A stretch of DNA of 12,258 bases from Acidobacteriota bacterium (GTDB lineage: Bacteria; Acidobacteriota; Terriglobia; Terriglobales; Acidobacteriaceae), in the NCBI GenBank assembly GCA_021802085.1, contig JAKAAZ010000095.1, positions 1-12,258 on the forward strand, in the 5' to 3' direction. Below are positions 1 to 7,015 of this stretch, piece after piece (within the stretch, counting starts at the first letter, position 1; each line of letters begins with the position of its first letter). The position numbers and the translations under genes were made by a program. The notes under the pieces are model-generated. The model was not told where the DNA came from and searched no databases. It saw only the letters and a list, made by a program, of their open reading frames with translations.

Positions 1-222
1 GGCGCTGGCGCTGCCGAACTCCTTGGGCAGCGCCTTCCACTGACAGCCGGTGCGCAGAACGTACACGATGGCGGAGAAGATGCTCCGTGCCGCCATCGGC
101 TTACGCCCAGCTCCCGGCTTGCGTCGATACCGCCGGCCAGGCTGCCGCTGCTTGACAGGAACCAGCGGTTCCACCTTCGCCCACAATTTGTCCGATACCG
201 TCCACGACTTGATCTGTGCCAT
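1..222 (-). CDS. IS5-family transposase, N-terminal fragment (runs off the left edge)
   Basis: Reading the minus strand from an ATG at 222 gives 74 codons open to the window edge. The protein begins MAQIKSWTVSDKLWAKVEPL and continues through a basic stretch (GRRYRRKPGAGRKP, about residues 29-42) to VLRTGCQWKALPKEFGS (about 55-71). This matches the N-terminal domain of IS5-family transposases (the DUF4096 type), whose hallmarks are an SDxLWxxxEPLxP opening and a LRTGxxWxxLPxxFG block. The catalytic DDE residues lie further along and are outside the window, so I cannot say whether the gene is intact. The gene points away from the receptor gene that follows. No good Shine-Dalgarno sequence is seen before the ATG. 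The terminal inverted repeat that should lie between about 223 and 378 could not be identified by eye. Confidence 0.85.
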   Translation of the reverse strand, partial: MAQIKSWTVSDKLWAKVEPLVPVKQRQPGRRYRRKPGAGRKPMAARSIFSAIVYVLRTGCQWKALPKEFGSASA

Positions 223-378
223 CCTGTACGGTATCTTCGCCCAACTTGCACCCTCTGCCTTCAGCTATTTGACGGCGCGTACCCGGCCGCCGCAAGAATC
301 GCCACACGATGTGCAACTCGAACTCGCCCTCATCTGGTCAGCCTGAAAATTCCGGGGAAACTCCTGCCAAGAAACTTC

Positions 379-407
379 TTGACAGTGATGGTCCGAATCA
401 CGATAAT
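379..407 (+). promoter_or_regulatory. Strong sigma70-type promoter for the receptor gene
   Basis: A perfect -35 hexamer TTGACA (379-384) is followed after 17 bases by GATAAT (402-407), a five-of-six match to the -10 consensus. Transcription would start near 414, about 57 bases before the ATG at 471. The rest of 223-470 holds no gene that I recognise. It must contain the end of the adjacent insertion sequence, whose boundary I could not place, so the promoter could be native or brought near by the insertion. The match is to the E. coli consensus; use of it in this organism is inferred. Confidence 0.6.
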
Positions 408-470
408 TCGATCCCAGGAACCAAACACGCAACTGCACATAGTCCTAAACTTTTTCGGGGGTCTCAACTT

Positions 471-3400
471 ATGAAACATCAGGAGCTGTTGTTAAATCGG
501 GGACAGTATTGTAACCAGAAAGAAAATACTCTGAGTCCGACGGGCAACGGAGTTTCCAGTCGGCGGGGTACGCGTAAGCGTCTTTTGTACTTTTGCGCAA
601 TGCTCTTTGTCTCCATTCTCTTCTCTTCGGCTGCATTCGCTCAGAACGACGTAGGTACGATCGTCGGATACGTCACAGATCCTTCGGGAGCCGTGATAGC
701 TAATGCCAAGGTAGCCGCCACCAATGAGGGCACAAAAGCGACGCGCACGGTGACGACCGACGCGCAGGGCCACTACACAATTCCGAACCTGGTGCCGGCG
801 CCCTACTCGGTGAAGGTCACCGCCCCCGGCTTCAAGGAGTTCGATAGCAGCGCCAACACGCTGCCGTCCAACACCACCATCGATGTAGACGCGAAACTGG
901 AGGTCGGAGCTCAGAGCCAGACGGTGAATGTATCGGGTACGGCTGCGGTGCTGCAGACCCAGTCTGCGGCGGTACAGGCCGAGGTTACCGGAAACCGAAT
1001 TCAATTGCAGGAACTGAATGGCCGCAACCCGGTCTATATGGCGCAGTATCTGCCCGGTGTTGCCAGTGGATCGACCATCGCCGATTTCAACTTCTCCTTT
1101 AACAGCGGCGATACATTCAATATCAATGGCGCGCGCACGCAGGATACCGAGTACTGGATCGATGGCGCTCCCGCAGTTCGTACCCGCGACGACGGCGAAC
1201 TCATTGCCGGCGCGAACACAGATGCCGTGCAAGAAATGCAAGTGCTGACAGCCGACTACTCGGCGGAGTACGGTGGCGCTTCCGGTGCCGAGGTTCGCAT
1301 CGTGACCAAGAGCGGAACCACGGATTTCCACGGCTCCGCGTACGAGTACCTCCGGAATTCTGCGATGAATGCGAACACCTGGCAGCGCAATCTGAGTCCC
1401 ACCAGCCGGTTCGCATCCCCGTTTCGCTATAACAATTTCGGATTTTCTGTTGGCGGTCCGGTGTGGGCCCCCAAGGTGCCGATCCTGCACCGCTTGAGAA
1501 ACACGTTCTTTTTCTTCATCAACGAGGATTGGATCCGATATCGCCTTACCGACAGTACCTCGCAAACGGCACCGACCGCCAGGATGCGCAACGGTGACTT
1601 CAGTGAATTGCTGGTCTCGAATCCTTTTTATCCCACCGGAACGAAAGTCTACGATCCCGCGACCTGCCCGACAACGGGTGCCGCTAGCTGCGTGCAATTT
1701 CCCAACAACCAGATCCCGAAGGGCCGCCTGAGTCCGAACGGAATGGCGATGATCAACTCCTTCCCCACGCCGACTCCCGGTTACCAGAATGGATCCAATA
1801 ACTGGTTGGGGAATGCCGGGCACCCGATCAACCAACGGAAGGGCCAAGTCAATGGGGATCTCCTGACTTCCCCAAACAACCACATCATGTTCAGGCGCTC
1901 GGACAATTCCTATACGGAGCTGTCGCCCTTCAGCGAGGGGAACGACTTGGTGCCTGAACTCCTCCTCCGCCCAAACCAGGTTGATTCCCTAGGATGGACT
2001 TGGACCATCAGTCCAAGCATGATCAACGAGGCCCACTTCAGCGTTAGCATCGACGATGTGTACATCACCCTGCCCTCCACAGACCTCGGCCTGAATCGCG
2101 CTTCTGTAGGCGGTCGCGCTATCACGCCGTATTCCCCGAACGGGATCGATTTCACCTACATCATTCCCGGCCCGAAAAGCGCGGAAAACAAGATTCCAAC
2201 CGCCAATGTTCCGATCTTTTCCAACATCAATGGCGGCCCGTATCCCTCCCACTCCTCCGGCATTATCTACGCCGGGTCGGATAGTTTAACTAAGGTGTTG
2301 GGGAACCACACGCTCAAGGCCGGACTCTTCTTCGACTACGCGGGCGAGAACGACAACGACCAGATCAACGTTTCCACGGTTCCTGGGGGTGCCAGCAACC
2401 AGAACGGCACCTTCTTCCTCAGTGATAACCGCACTGGATATAACGCAACCTCCGGCGTGGGCGAAGCTAACCTTGCACTCGGCATCGCTGACAGCTACAC
2501 GGAAATTGGCACCAGGGCGTTCACGGTGTGGCGCGGCAAATTGTTTGAGGAATTTGCCCAGGATAACTGGCAGGTCACTCCGAAGCTGAATCTCGATTAT
2601 GGCCTTCGCATAACCACGATTCTGCCTCCCTACGCGCAGTGGGGCAATGCGGATTACTTCGATCCTGCCGTCTACAATCCAGCAAATGCTGTAACGATCA
2701 ACTCGTCGGGCCTTGTCGTACTGGGCACGGGGAACGCGTTTAACGGCGTCGTCATTCCTGGATTCAGTAGTTTCCCCAAAAGGGCTGCCCAACATAATGT
2801 CCTTGCCGCGGAAACGGGACCGCAAGCGGACATCTGCGCTGGTAAACCCTGCACTGGCCTGTTCGCGCCCAATCTGCGAAAAGGATTTGTGCAGCCGACG
2901 ACCGACTGGGATCCGCGCCTCGGATTTGCGTATCAGATCTATCCGAAGACCGTGGTTCGCGGTGGGATCGGGCGGTTTGTGGAAAACAAGGGCATCATCG
3001 ACAACGTTTTCCCAGGCGGCAACTCTCCTTTCCAGCCCACGGAGTCGGTCAACAATGTGTCGGTCGACAATCCAGGGGCGAGTATAACGACGGCTGTCGA
3101 GCCTGCGATCACGTTTACTGGCATGAGCGAGAATATGATTCCTCCAAACAGGGTGAACTGGAATCTCGCGGTCCAGCAGCAGCTTCCATGGCGTTCAACG
3201 GCAACCATCGCCTATGTGGGAGCGGCTGGCAGACATAACTGGATTGAGCATGATATCAACCAGGTGTCAGCAGGTACCCTGACCAACCCCGCCAATGCGG
3301 GCAAACCCTTGGCCGCGCTTCGGCCTTATAAAGGCTTCAACTTTATCGATCTGGAATATAGTGGTGCGAACGAAGCGTACGAGTCGCTGCAAATGTCCTT

Positions 3401-4136
3401 CCAGAAGCAATTCGGCCAGGGTTCCGAGGTCGGTGCCGCCTACTCGTGGTCCAAGGAGGAGGATAGCGGTTCAAACTACCACACCATCGTCCCCGATACC
3501 TATGATACGACAAACCTGTGGGGCCCTTCCGAGTATGACAGGCGGAACGTCCTGACTCTGAACTGGCTCTACACCGTGCCGTTCTTGCTGACGCAGAATA
3601 CGCTTGAGGCGAAATTGCTGGGCGGCTGGCAATTCAGCGGTAGCGGACAATTTCAATCCGGCTCGCCCTGCTCGGTTGGTGCTGGCTCCAGCAACGACTA
3701 CGCTGGCGTAGGCGAGACTGGCAGTTTCAACTGCAACACCTCCGTGGGCCAGTTCTGGGTGCAGAACGCTCCCATCAGTGAACCCAAGAAGTTTGCCGGC
3801 CCTAATGGTACGGCTAGCAGCCCGAAGTGGTTCAATACAACGAGCGGTGGCGCTGCTATCTGGACTGCGCCTCCCATCGGGACGTTTAATCTACAGAAAA
3901 ACATTCGCGACAATGTCTACTCGCCTGGTCTTGCGATCTGGAATATAGCGCTGATCAAAACGTTCCGCCTCTACAGGGCGAATGAACTCCAGTTCCGTGC
4001 CGAGGTCTACGACTTCCCGAATCACCCGACCTTGGGCGGTGCGAACTACACTCCCACTTCGGCTCAGTTTGGCGAAGTGAACAGTAAGAACAATGAGTTC
4101 CGCACCATCCAACTGGGTCTGCGCTATCAGTTCTAA
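471..4136 (+). CDS. TonB-dependent receptor with N-terminal carboxypeptidase-regulatory-like domain (OAR-like)
   Basis: Outer-membrane receptor of 1221 residues, expected to import a bulky ligand, probably an oligosaccharide, using TonB energy. Residues 31-57 form a signal peptide: basic RRGTRKR, hydrophobic core, then AFA before Gln58. Residues about 60-140 form the carboxypeptidase-regulatory-like beta-sandwich (GTIVGYVTDPSGAVIANAKV, then TDAQGHYTIPNL). A plug domain follows at about 165-285 (ELNGRNP, FNINGARTQDTEYWIDG, YSAEYGGASGAEVRIVTKSG), and the remainder is beta-barrel ending LGLRYQF with the C-terminal Phe typical of outer-membrane barrels. The frame is open upstream to a possible start at 309, but the promoter at 379-407 lies inside that extension; ATG 471 follows a GGGGG tract (457-461) and is preferred. 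The N-region before the signal core is long, so 597 (ATG in the hydrophobic core) was considered and dismissed because it would destroy the signal. No SusD-like partner is adjacent. A strong terminator follows. Confidence 0.9.
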   Translation: MKHQELLLNRGQYCNQKENTLSPTGNGVSSRRGTRKRLLYFCAMLFVSILFSSAAFAQNDVGTIVGYVTDPSGAVIANAKVAATNEGTKATRTVTTDAQGHYTIPNLVPAPYSVKVTAPGFKEFDSSANTLPSNTTIDVDAKLEVGAQSQTVNVSGTAAVLQTQSAAVQAEVTGNRIQLQELNGRNPVYMAQYLPGVASGSTIADFNFSFNSGDTFNINGARTQDTEYWIDGAPAVRTRDDGELIAGANTDAVQEMQVLTADYSAEYGGASGAEVRIVTKSGTTDFHGSAYEYLRNSAMNANTWQRNLSPTSRFASPFRYNNFGFSVGGPVWAPKVPILHRLRNTFFFFINEDWIRYRLTDSTSQTAPTARMRNGDFSELLVSNPFYPTGTKVYDPATCPTTGAASCVQFPNNQIPKGRLSPNGMAMINSFPTPTPGYQNGSNNWLGNAGHPINQRKGQVNGDLLTSPNNHIMFRRSDNSYTELSPFSEGNDLVPELLLRPNQVDSLGWTWTISPSMINEAHFSVSIDDVYITLPSTDLGLNRASVGGRAITPYSPNGIDFTYIIPGPKSAENKIPTANVPIFSNINGGPYPSHSSGIIYAGSDSLTKVLGNHTLKAGLFFDYAGENDNDQINVSTVPGGASNQNGTFFLSDNRTGYNATSGVGEANLALGIADSYTEIGTRAFTVWRGKLFEEFAQDNWQVTPKLNLDYGLRITTILPPYAQWGNADYFDPAVYNPANAVTINSSGLVVLGTGNAFNGVVIPGFSSFPKRAAQHNVLAAETGPQADICAGKPCTGLFAPNLRKGFVQPTTDWDPRLGFAYQIYPKTVVRGGIGRFVENKGIIDNVFPGGNSPFQPTESVNNVSVDNPGASITTAVEPAITFTGMSENMIPPNRVNWNLAVQQQLPWRSTATIAYVGAAGRHNWIEHDINQVSAGTLTNPANAGKPLAALRPYKGFNFIDLEYSGANEAYESLQMSFQKQFGQGSEVGAAYSWSKEEDSGSNYHTIVPDTYDTTNLWGPSEYDRRNVLTLNWLYTVPFLLTQNTLEAKLLGGWQFSGSGQFQSGSPCSVGAGSSNDYAGVGETGSFNCNTSVGQFWVQNAPISEPKKFAGPNGTASSPKWFNTTSGGAAIWTAPPIGTFNLQKNIRDNVYSPGLAIWNIALIKTFRLYRANELQFRAEVYDFPNHPTLGGANYTPTSAQFGEVNSKNNEFRTIQLGLRYQF

Positions 4137-4164
4137 ACGGCAATCTCAACCACTCTCGCATTGT

Positions 4165-4228
4165 CCAAAACTGTGCGGGAGTTAGAAAGCCAAACCGCTC
4201 CCGTACAGCCCAAAGCTGTACGGGAGTT
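4165..4228 (+). repeat. 19-nt imperfect direct repeat forming a possible antiterminator arm
   Basis: The 19-nt segment 4165-4183 recurs at 4210-4228 with two mismatches. The second copy contains the 3' arm of the terminator hairpin. The first copy (4171-4181, CTGTGCGGGAG) can therefore also pair with the 5' arm (4198-4208, CTCCCGTACAG), with all 11 positions paired including one G-U, around a 16-nt loop. The two pairings are mutually exclusive, and the upstream one would be transcribed first. This is read directly from the sequence; any regulatory use is inference, and a simple duplication of a terminator arm is an equally valid explanation. Confidence 0.5.
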
Positions 4229-4233
4229 TTTTT
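4198..4233 (+). terminator. Rho-independent terminator after the receptor gene
   Basis: A perfect 12-bp stem (CTCCCGTACAGC at 4198-4209 with GCTGTACGGGAG at 4215-4226) encloses a 5-nt loop (CCAAA) and is followed at once by seven T residues (4227-4233). It sits 61 bases after the receptor stop codon. It should limit transcription running from the receptor into the downstream mannosidase gene, giving more receptor mRNA than enzyme mRNA unless readthrough is relieved. Confidence 0.9.
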
Positions 4234-4295
4234 CGGTACCTCGCGCTGAAAATTCTAGGTGCTATCTATCGACTTACTCGCAATCCTGGCCTGCG

Positions 4296-4324
4296 TTGCG
4301 CTGCGCTGGATGGGCGAGTAGTAT
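4296..4324 (+). promoter_or_regulatory. Candidate weak promoter and hairpin ahead of the mannosidase gene
   Basis: TTGCGC (4296-4301) and TAGTAT (4319-4324) are separated by 17 bases and match the -35 and -10 consensus at three and four of six positions. A start near 4331 would give a leader of about 60 bases. The same stretch can fold: TACTCGC (4275-4281) pairs with GCGAGTA (4314-4320), extended by ATCC (4283-4286) with GGAT (4308-4311), so the hairpin covers much of the putative promoter. Because a terminator lies upstream, some separate start is plausible, but the hexamers are weak and this call is tentative. Confidence 0.25.
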
Positions 4325-4375
4325 ACGGAAGGGCAAATCGTCACAACCGAATCGAATGCCAGACAACTCTAGACC

Positions 4376-4381
4376 AAGGTG
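4376..4381 (+). promoter_or_regulatory. Ribosome binding site deciding the mannosidase start
   Basis: AAGGTG lies 9 bases before the ATG at 4391. The alternative in-frame GTG at 4379 overlaps this motif and has no purine-rich site of its own, so the ATG at 4391 is preferred, removing four residues from the longest frame. Confidence 0.55.
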
Positions 4382-4390
4382 AAATTCCGA

Positions 4391-6898
4391 ATGAGTGCGG
4401 ATGGTGTAACAAGAAGGGACTTTCTCGTGGGCGGAGCTACGGCGATCGGAGCCTTGGCGACCACGGATGTGTTTGGGCAGAGTGCGGCGCAGGCGGATGC
4501 ATCCCGTCCCGTCCTGCATATCATCGGATACTCTCACATCGATGCTGCATGGCTGTGGCCGTGGAGAGACGGCTCGAACCTGGTGCTGACGACAGCGCGC
4601 AGCGCGCTGGATCGCATGAAGGAAACACCGGGCTTTCGCTATAGCCATTCCTCGTCGATCCATTATCGCTGGATACAGAAGGCCGATCCGGAGATGTTTG
4701 CGGAGATCCAGCAGCGCGTTCGCGAGGGACGATGGGAAGTGGTGGGCGGCTGGCCGGTCGAGCCGGATTGCAATATTCCCGCCGCAGAAAGTTTTGTTCG
4801 CCACGGATTGTACGGCAAGAAGTATTGCCAGCGGGCGCTGGGCGTGGATGTCAAGATCGGCCTGAATCCGGATTCGTTCGGCCACGCGGATGGACTGCCT
4901 ACCATCCTCAAGCAATCCGGGTATAACTACTATGTCTTCATGCGCCCGCAGCCGGAAGACGGGTCCAATTCGCTGAATCCTCTACCGTTGCTGTTTTGGT
5001 GGGAAGGGCCGGACGGTTCCCGAGTGTTGACCCTGAGGATTCTACATTCCTATGACAATCCCGCGTCGCGCATTCCCGCGGTGGTCAAGGACAGCTTTGC
5101 TCCGGGGTTTTCTGATGGAGCATTTTTTCTGGGTGTCGGCGACCACGGCGGTGCCGTGACGAAAGAGCAGATCCAGCAGGTATTGCAGCTGCGCAACGAC
5201 ACAAGCTTACCGGAGCTTCGCTGGAGCACCGTTTACGAATTCTTTCAGGCGGTGGAAACTTCGCCGGCGATGGCGAACCTGCCCGTCGTCAAGGGAGGGC
5301 TGCAACATCATGCGCGCGGATGCTATTCCGCCTGCGGCGAGGAGAAGTACCAGAATCGCCGGTCTGAGCGGGCCATGGTGGAGTCGGAGAGCATTGCCTG
5401 GCTCACCAGTCGCGCCCTGAACCGGAGCTACCCGAAGACGGAATATGAGAATGCCTGGTGGAACATTCTGTTCAACCAGTTCCACGATCTGCTGGCTGGG
5501 TCGGCACTCTACTCCGACTATCAGGACGCGCGCGACGGCCTGGGAACGGCCTGCCAGACGGCCAACTCGGTGAAGATCGAATCCCTGGAATCCATCGCCA
5601 AACAAGTGGACCTGAGCCAGGCCGAAGCCGGGGTGGTGTTCGCCTTCAATCCGCTGCCATGGCGACGCAAGGCGTTTCTGCAATATATTCCCGGCGGACA
5701 TCACCGGCAATCGCCGATCGCCTATCTGAAGGCGCACGATGGGACGAAAGTTCCCGTCCAGGTTCGACCGTCGGAGAGTATGACCACGTTCTATACCCGC
5801 TTGGCCGCATGGGTCGATCTGCCTCCCTTCGGCTATCGTGTTTTCTCGGAAGAGTTCGATGCGGCGGCACCGCCGGCTCCATCCTATGGCTCATCGGCTA
5901 CGGTTTCGGACAATGCCTTTGGCATTTCTTCCCTCAAGGCTTCCAATGGAATCGAACTGCTGGCGTCGCAGATTGGCCTGGTCGCTATTGCCGATCCCAG
6001 CGATACCTGGTCGCATGGAGTGGATCAGTTCCGCAACGAGATCGGTCGACCGACCCTCATCTCCTCGAAGGTGGTGGAGGACGGCCCGGTGCTCCGAACC
6101 ACGCGCCAGAGGCTGCGCTGGCAGCAGTCGGAGATTGCCGTCGATGTCACGACGTTTCCTCAGTCGGACATCGTCAAGCTGCACTTTGTCATCGACTGGC
6201 GCCAGCATGAGCAGATTCTGAAACTGGAGATTCCCACGGCGTTCCCCGATCCAAAACTCTTCGCCATGGTTGCCGGGGCGGTTGCGGAGCGGGCCACGAA
6301 TGGCAACGAAGAACCGTATCAGGACTGGGTGGCCGTACAAGGCACGCTGCAGGGAAACAATTATACTGTGGCGCTTCTGAACAACTGCACCTATAGCTAC
6401 GACTGCCTGAATGGCCTGTTGCGCACCATCCTGATTCGCTCGGCACCGTACGCGCGACACAACCCTTCTCCCCTGTCCGACAGCCTCGACGCCTGGCAGG
6501 ACCAGGGGCGACAGGAGAGAATCTTCTGGCTGGTCGGACGGCCGGGCAACTATACGGAGCAGAACCTCGGCCGGCTTGCCGAAGAGTTACAATCGCCCGC
6601 CGAATATGTCATGGATTCCAGGCACAGCGGCAAGAAAGGCTGGGAAGACTCTTTCCTGGAGATCACCCCGAGCAACGTTTCTGTCCTCGCCATCAAGCAG
6701 GCGGAAAACTCTTCCGATGCGATGATCATCCGGGTGCAGGAGCGTTCCGGGAAACACACCACGGCTCGCCTGCAATCTTCGCTTCTCCATCTCGACAGCA
6801 CCATCGCTCTGGACCCATGGGAACTGAAAACCCTGCGCATCGAAACCGCCAACGGCCCGCACGCGCAAGTCAAATCCGTCTCCACTCTCGAAACGTAG
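4391..6898 (+). CDS. GH38-family alpha-mannosidase with Tat signal
   Basis: An 835-residue retaining alpha-mannosidase expected to release mannose from oligosaccharides. Residues 7-30 form a twin-arginine signal (TRRDFLVGGATAIGALATT), so the folded, zinc-bound enzyme should be exported to the periplasm. The catalytic domain opens with GYSHIDAAWLWP, where His49 and Asp51 are the expected zinc ligands. PDSFGH carries the nucleophile Asp161, also a zinc ligand. GVGDHGGAVTKEQ (248-260) is the family glycine-rich loop with His252 where Gly is common. The helical middle segment QHHARGCYSACGEEKYQNRR (305-324) precedes NQFHD, whose His365 is the expected fourth ligand. From about residue 400 the rest is the beta-rich C-terminal half of the family. 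All expected catalytic residues are present. The gene is separated from the receptor gene by a terminator and from the next gene by 117 bases. The exact linkage hydrolysed cannot be told from the sequence. Confidence 0.92.
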   Translation: MSADGVTRRDFLVGGATAIGALATTDVFGQSAAQADASRPVLHIIGYSHIDAAWLWPWRDGSNLVLTTARSALDRMKETPGFRYSHSSSIHYRWIQKADPEMFAEIQQRVREGRWEVVGGWPVEPDCNIPAAESFVRHGLYGKKYCQRALGVDVKIGLNPDSFGHADGLPTILKQSGYNYYVFMRPQPEDGSNSLNPLPLLFWWEGPDGSRVLTLRILHSYDNPASRIPAVVKDSFAPGFSDGAFFLGVGDHGGAVTKEQIQQVLQLRNDTSLPELRWSTVYEFFQAVETSPAMANLPVVKGGLQHHARGCYSACGEEKYQNRRSERAMVESESIAWLTSRALNRSYPKTEYENAWWNILFNQFHDLLAGSALYSDYQDARDGLGTACQTANSVKIESLESIAKQVDLSQAEAGVVFAFNPLPWRRKAFLQYIPGGHHRQSPIAYLKAHDGTKVPVQVRPSESMTTFYTRLAAWVDLPPFGYRVFSEEFDAAAPPAPSYGSSATVSDNAFGISSLKASNGIELLASQIGLVAIADPSDTWSHGVDQFRNEIGRPTLISSKVVEDGPVLRTTRQRLRWQQSEIAVDVTTFPQSDIVKLHFVIDWRQHEQILKLEIPTAFPDPKLFAMVAGAVAERATNGNEEPYQDWVAVQGTLQGNNYTVALLNNCTYSYDCLNGLLRTILIRSAPYARHNPSPLSDSLDAWQDQGRQERIFWLVGRPGNYTEQNLGRLAEELQSPAEYVMDSRHSGKKGWEDSFLEITPSNVSVLAIKQAENSSDAMIIRVQERSGKHTTARLQSSLLHLDSTIALDPWELKTLRIETANGPHAQVKSVSTLET

Positions 6899-6955
6899 GC
6901 GAGAAGATCGATTCTCTCAACACTTGAACTCACGACGTTTGTACCGTGCGTGTGT

Positions 6956-6986
6956 TGTATTTGATCGACAAATCGATACATATACT
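6956..6986 (+). promoter_or_regulatory. Candidate operator/promoter region between the two hydrolase genes
   Basis: The 117-bp gap contains TGTAT (6956-6960) and ATACA (6976-6980) as an inverted repeat around 15 bases, and a second short inverted repeat ATCGA (6964-6968) with TCGAT (6973-6977). An AT-rich TATACT follows at 6981-6986, but no good -35 hexamer stands at the usual distance. The arrangement resembles a binding site for a dimeric regulator, yet both repeats are only 5 bp, so chance is not excluded. No terminator hairpin is seen after the mannosidase gene, so the two hydrolases may also be co-transcribed. Confidence 0.25.
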
Positions 6987-7015
6987 TTCGGACAACGAAT
7001 GAGGATCTGAGTGAT

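Noticed and set aside
50..346. Plus-strand 98-codon frame at the left edge
   Set aside because: It is opposite the transposase N-terminus, which is a clear family match on the minus strand.
492..1883. Long minus-strand open frame opposite the receptor gene (463 codons)
   Set aside because: Arg/Gly/Val-rich composition with no recognisable domain, fully opposite a clear receptor gene; a mirror of its codon bias.
5458..6210. Plus-strand frame inside the mannosidase gene in another phase (250 codons)
   Set aside because: Low-complexity Gly/Arg-rich shadow; the GH38 frame is intact with all catalytic residues.
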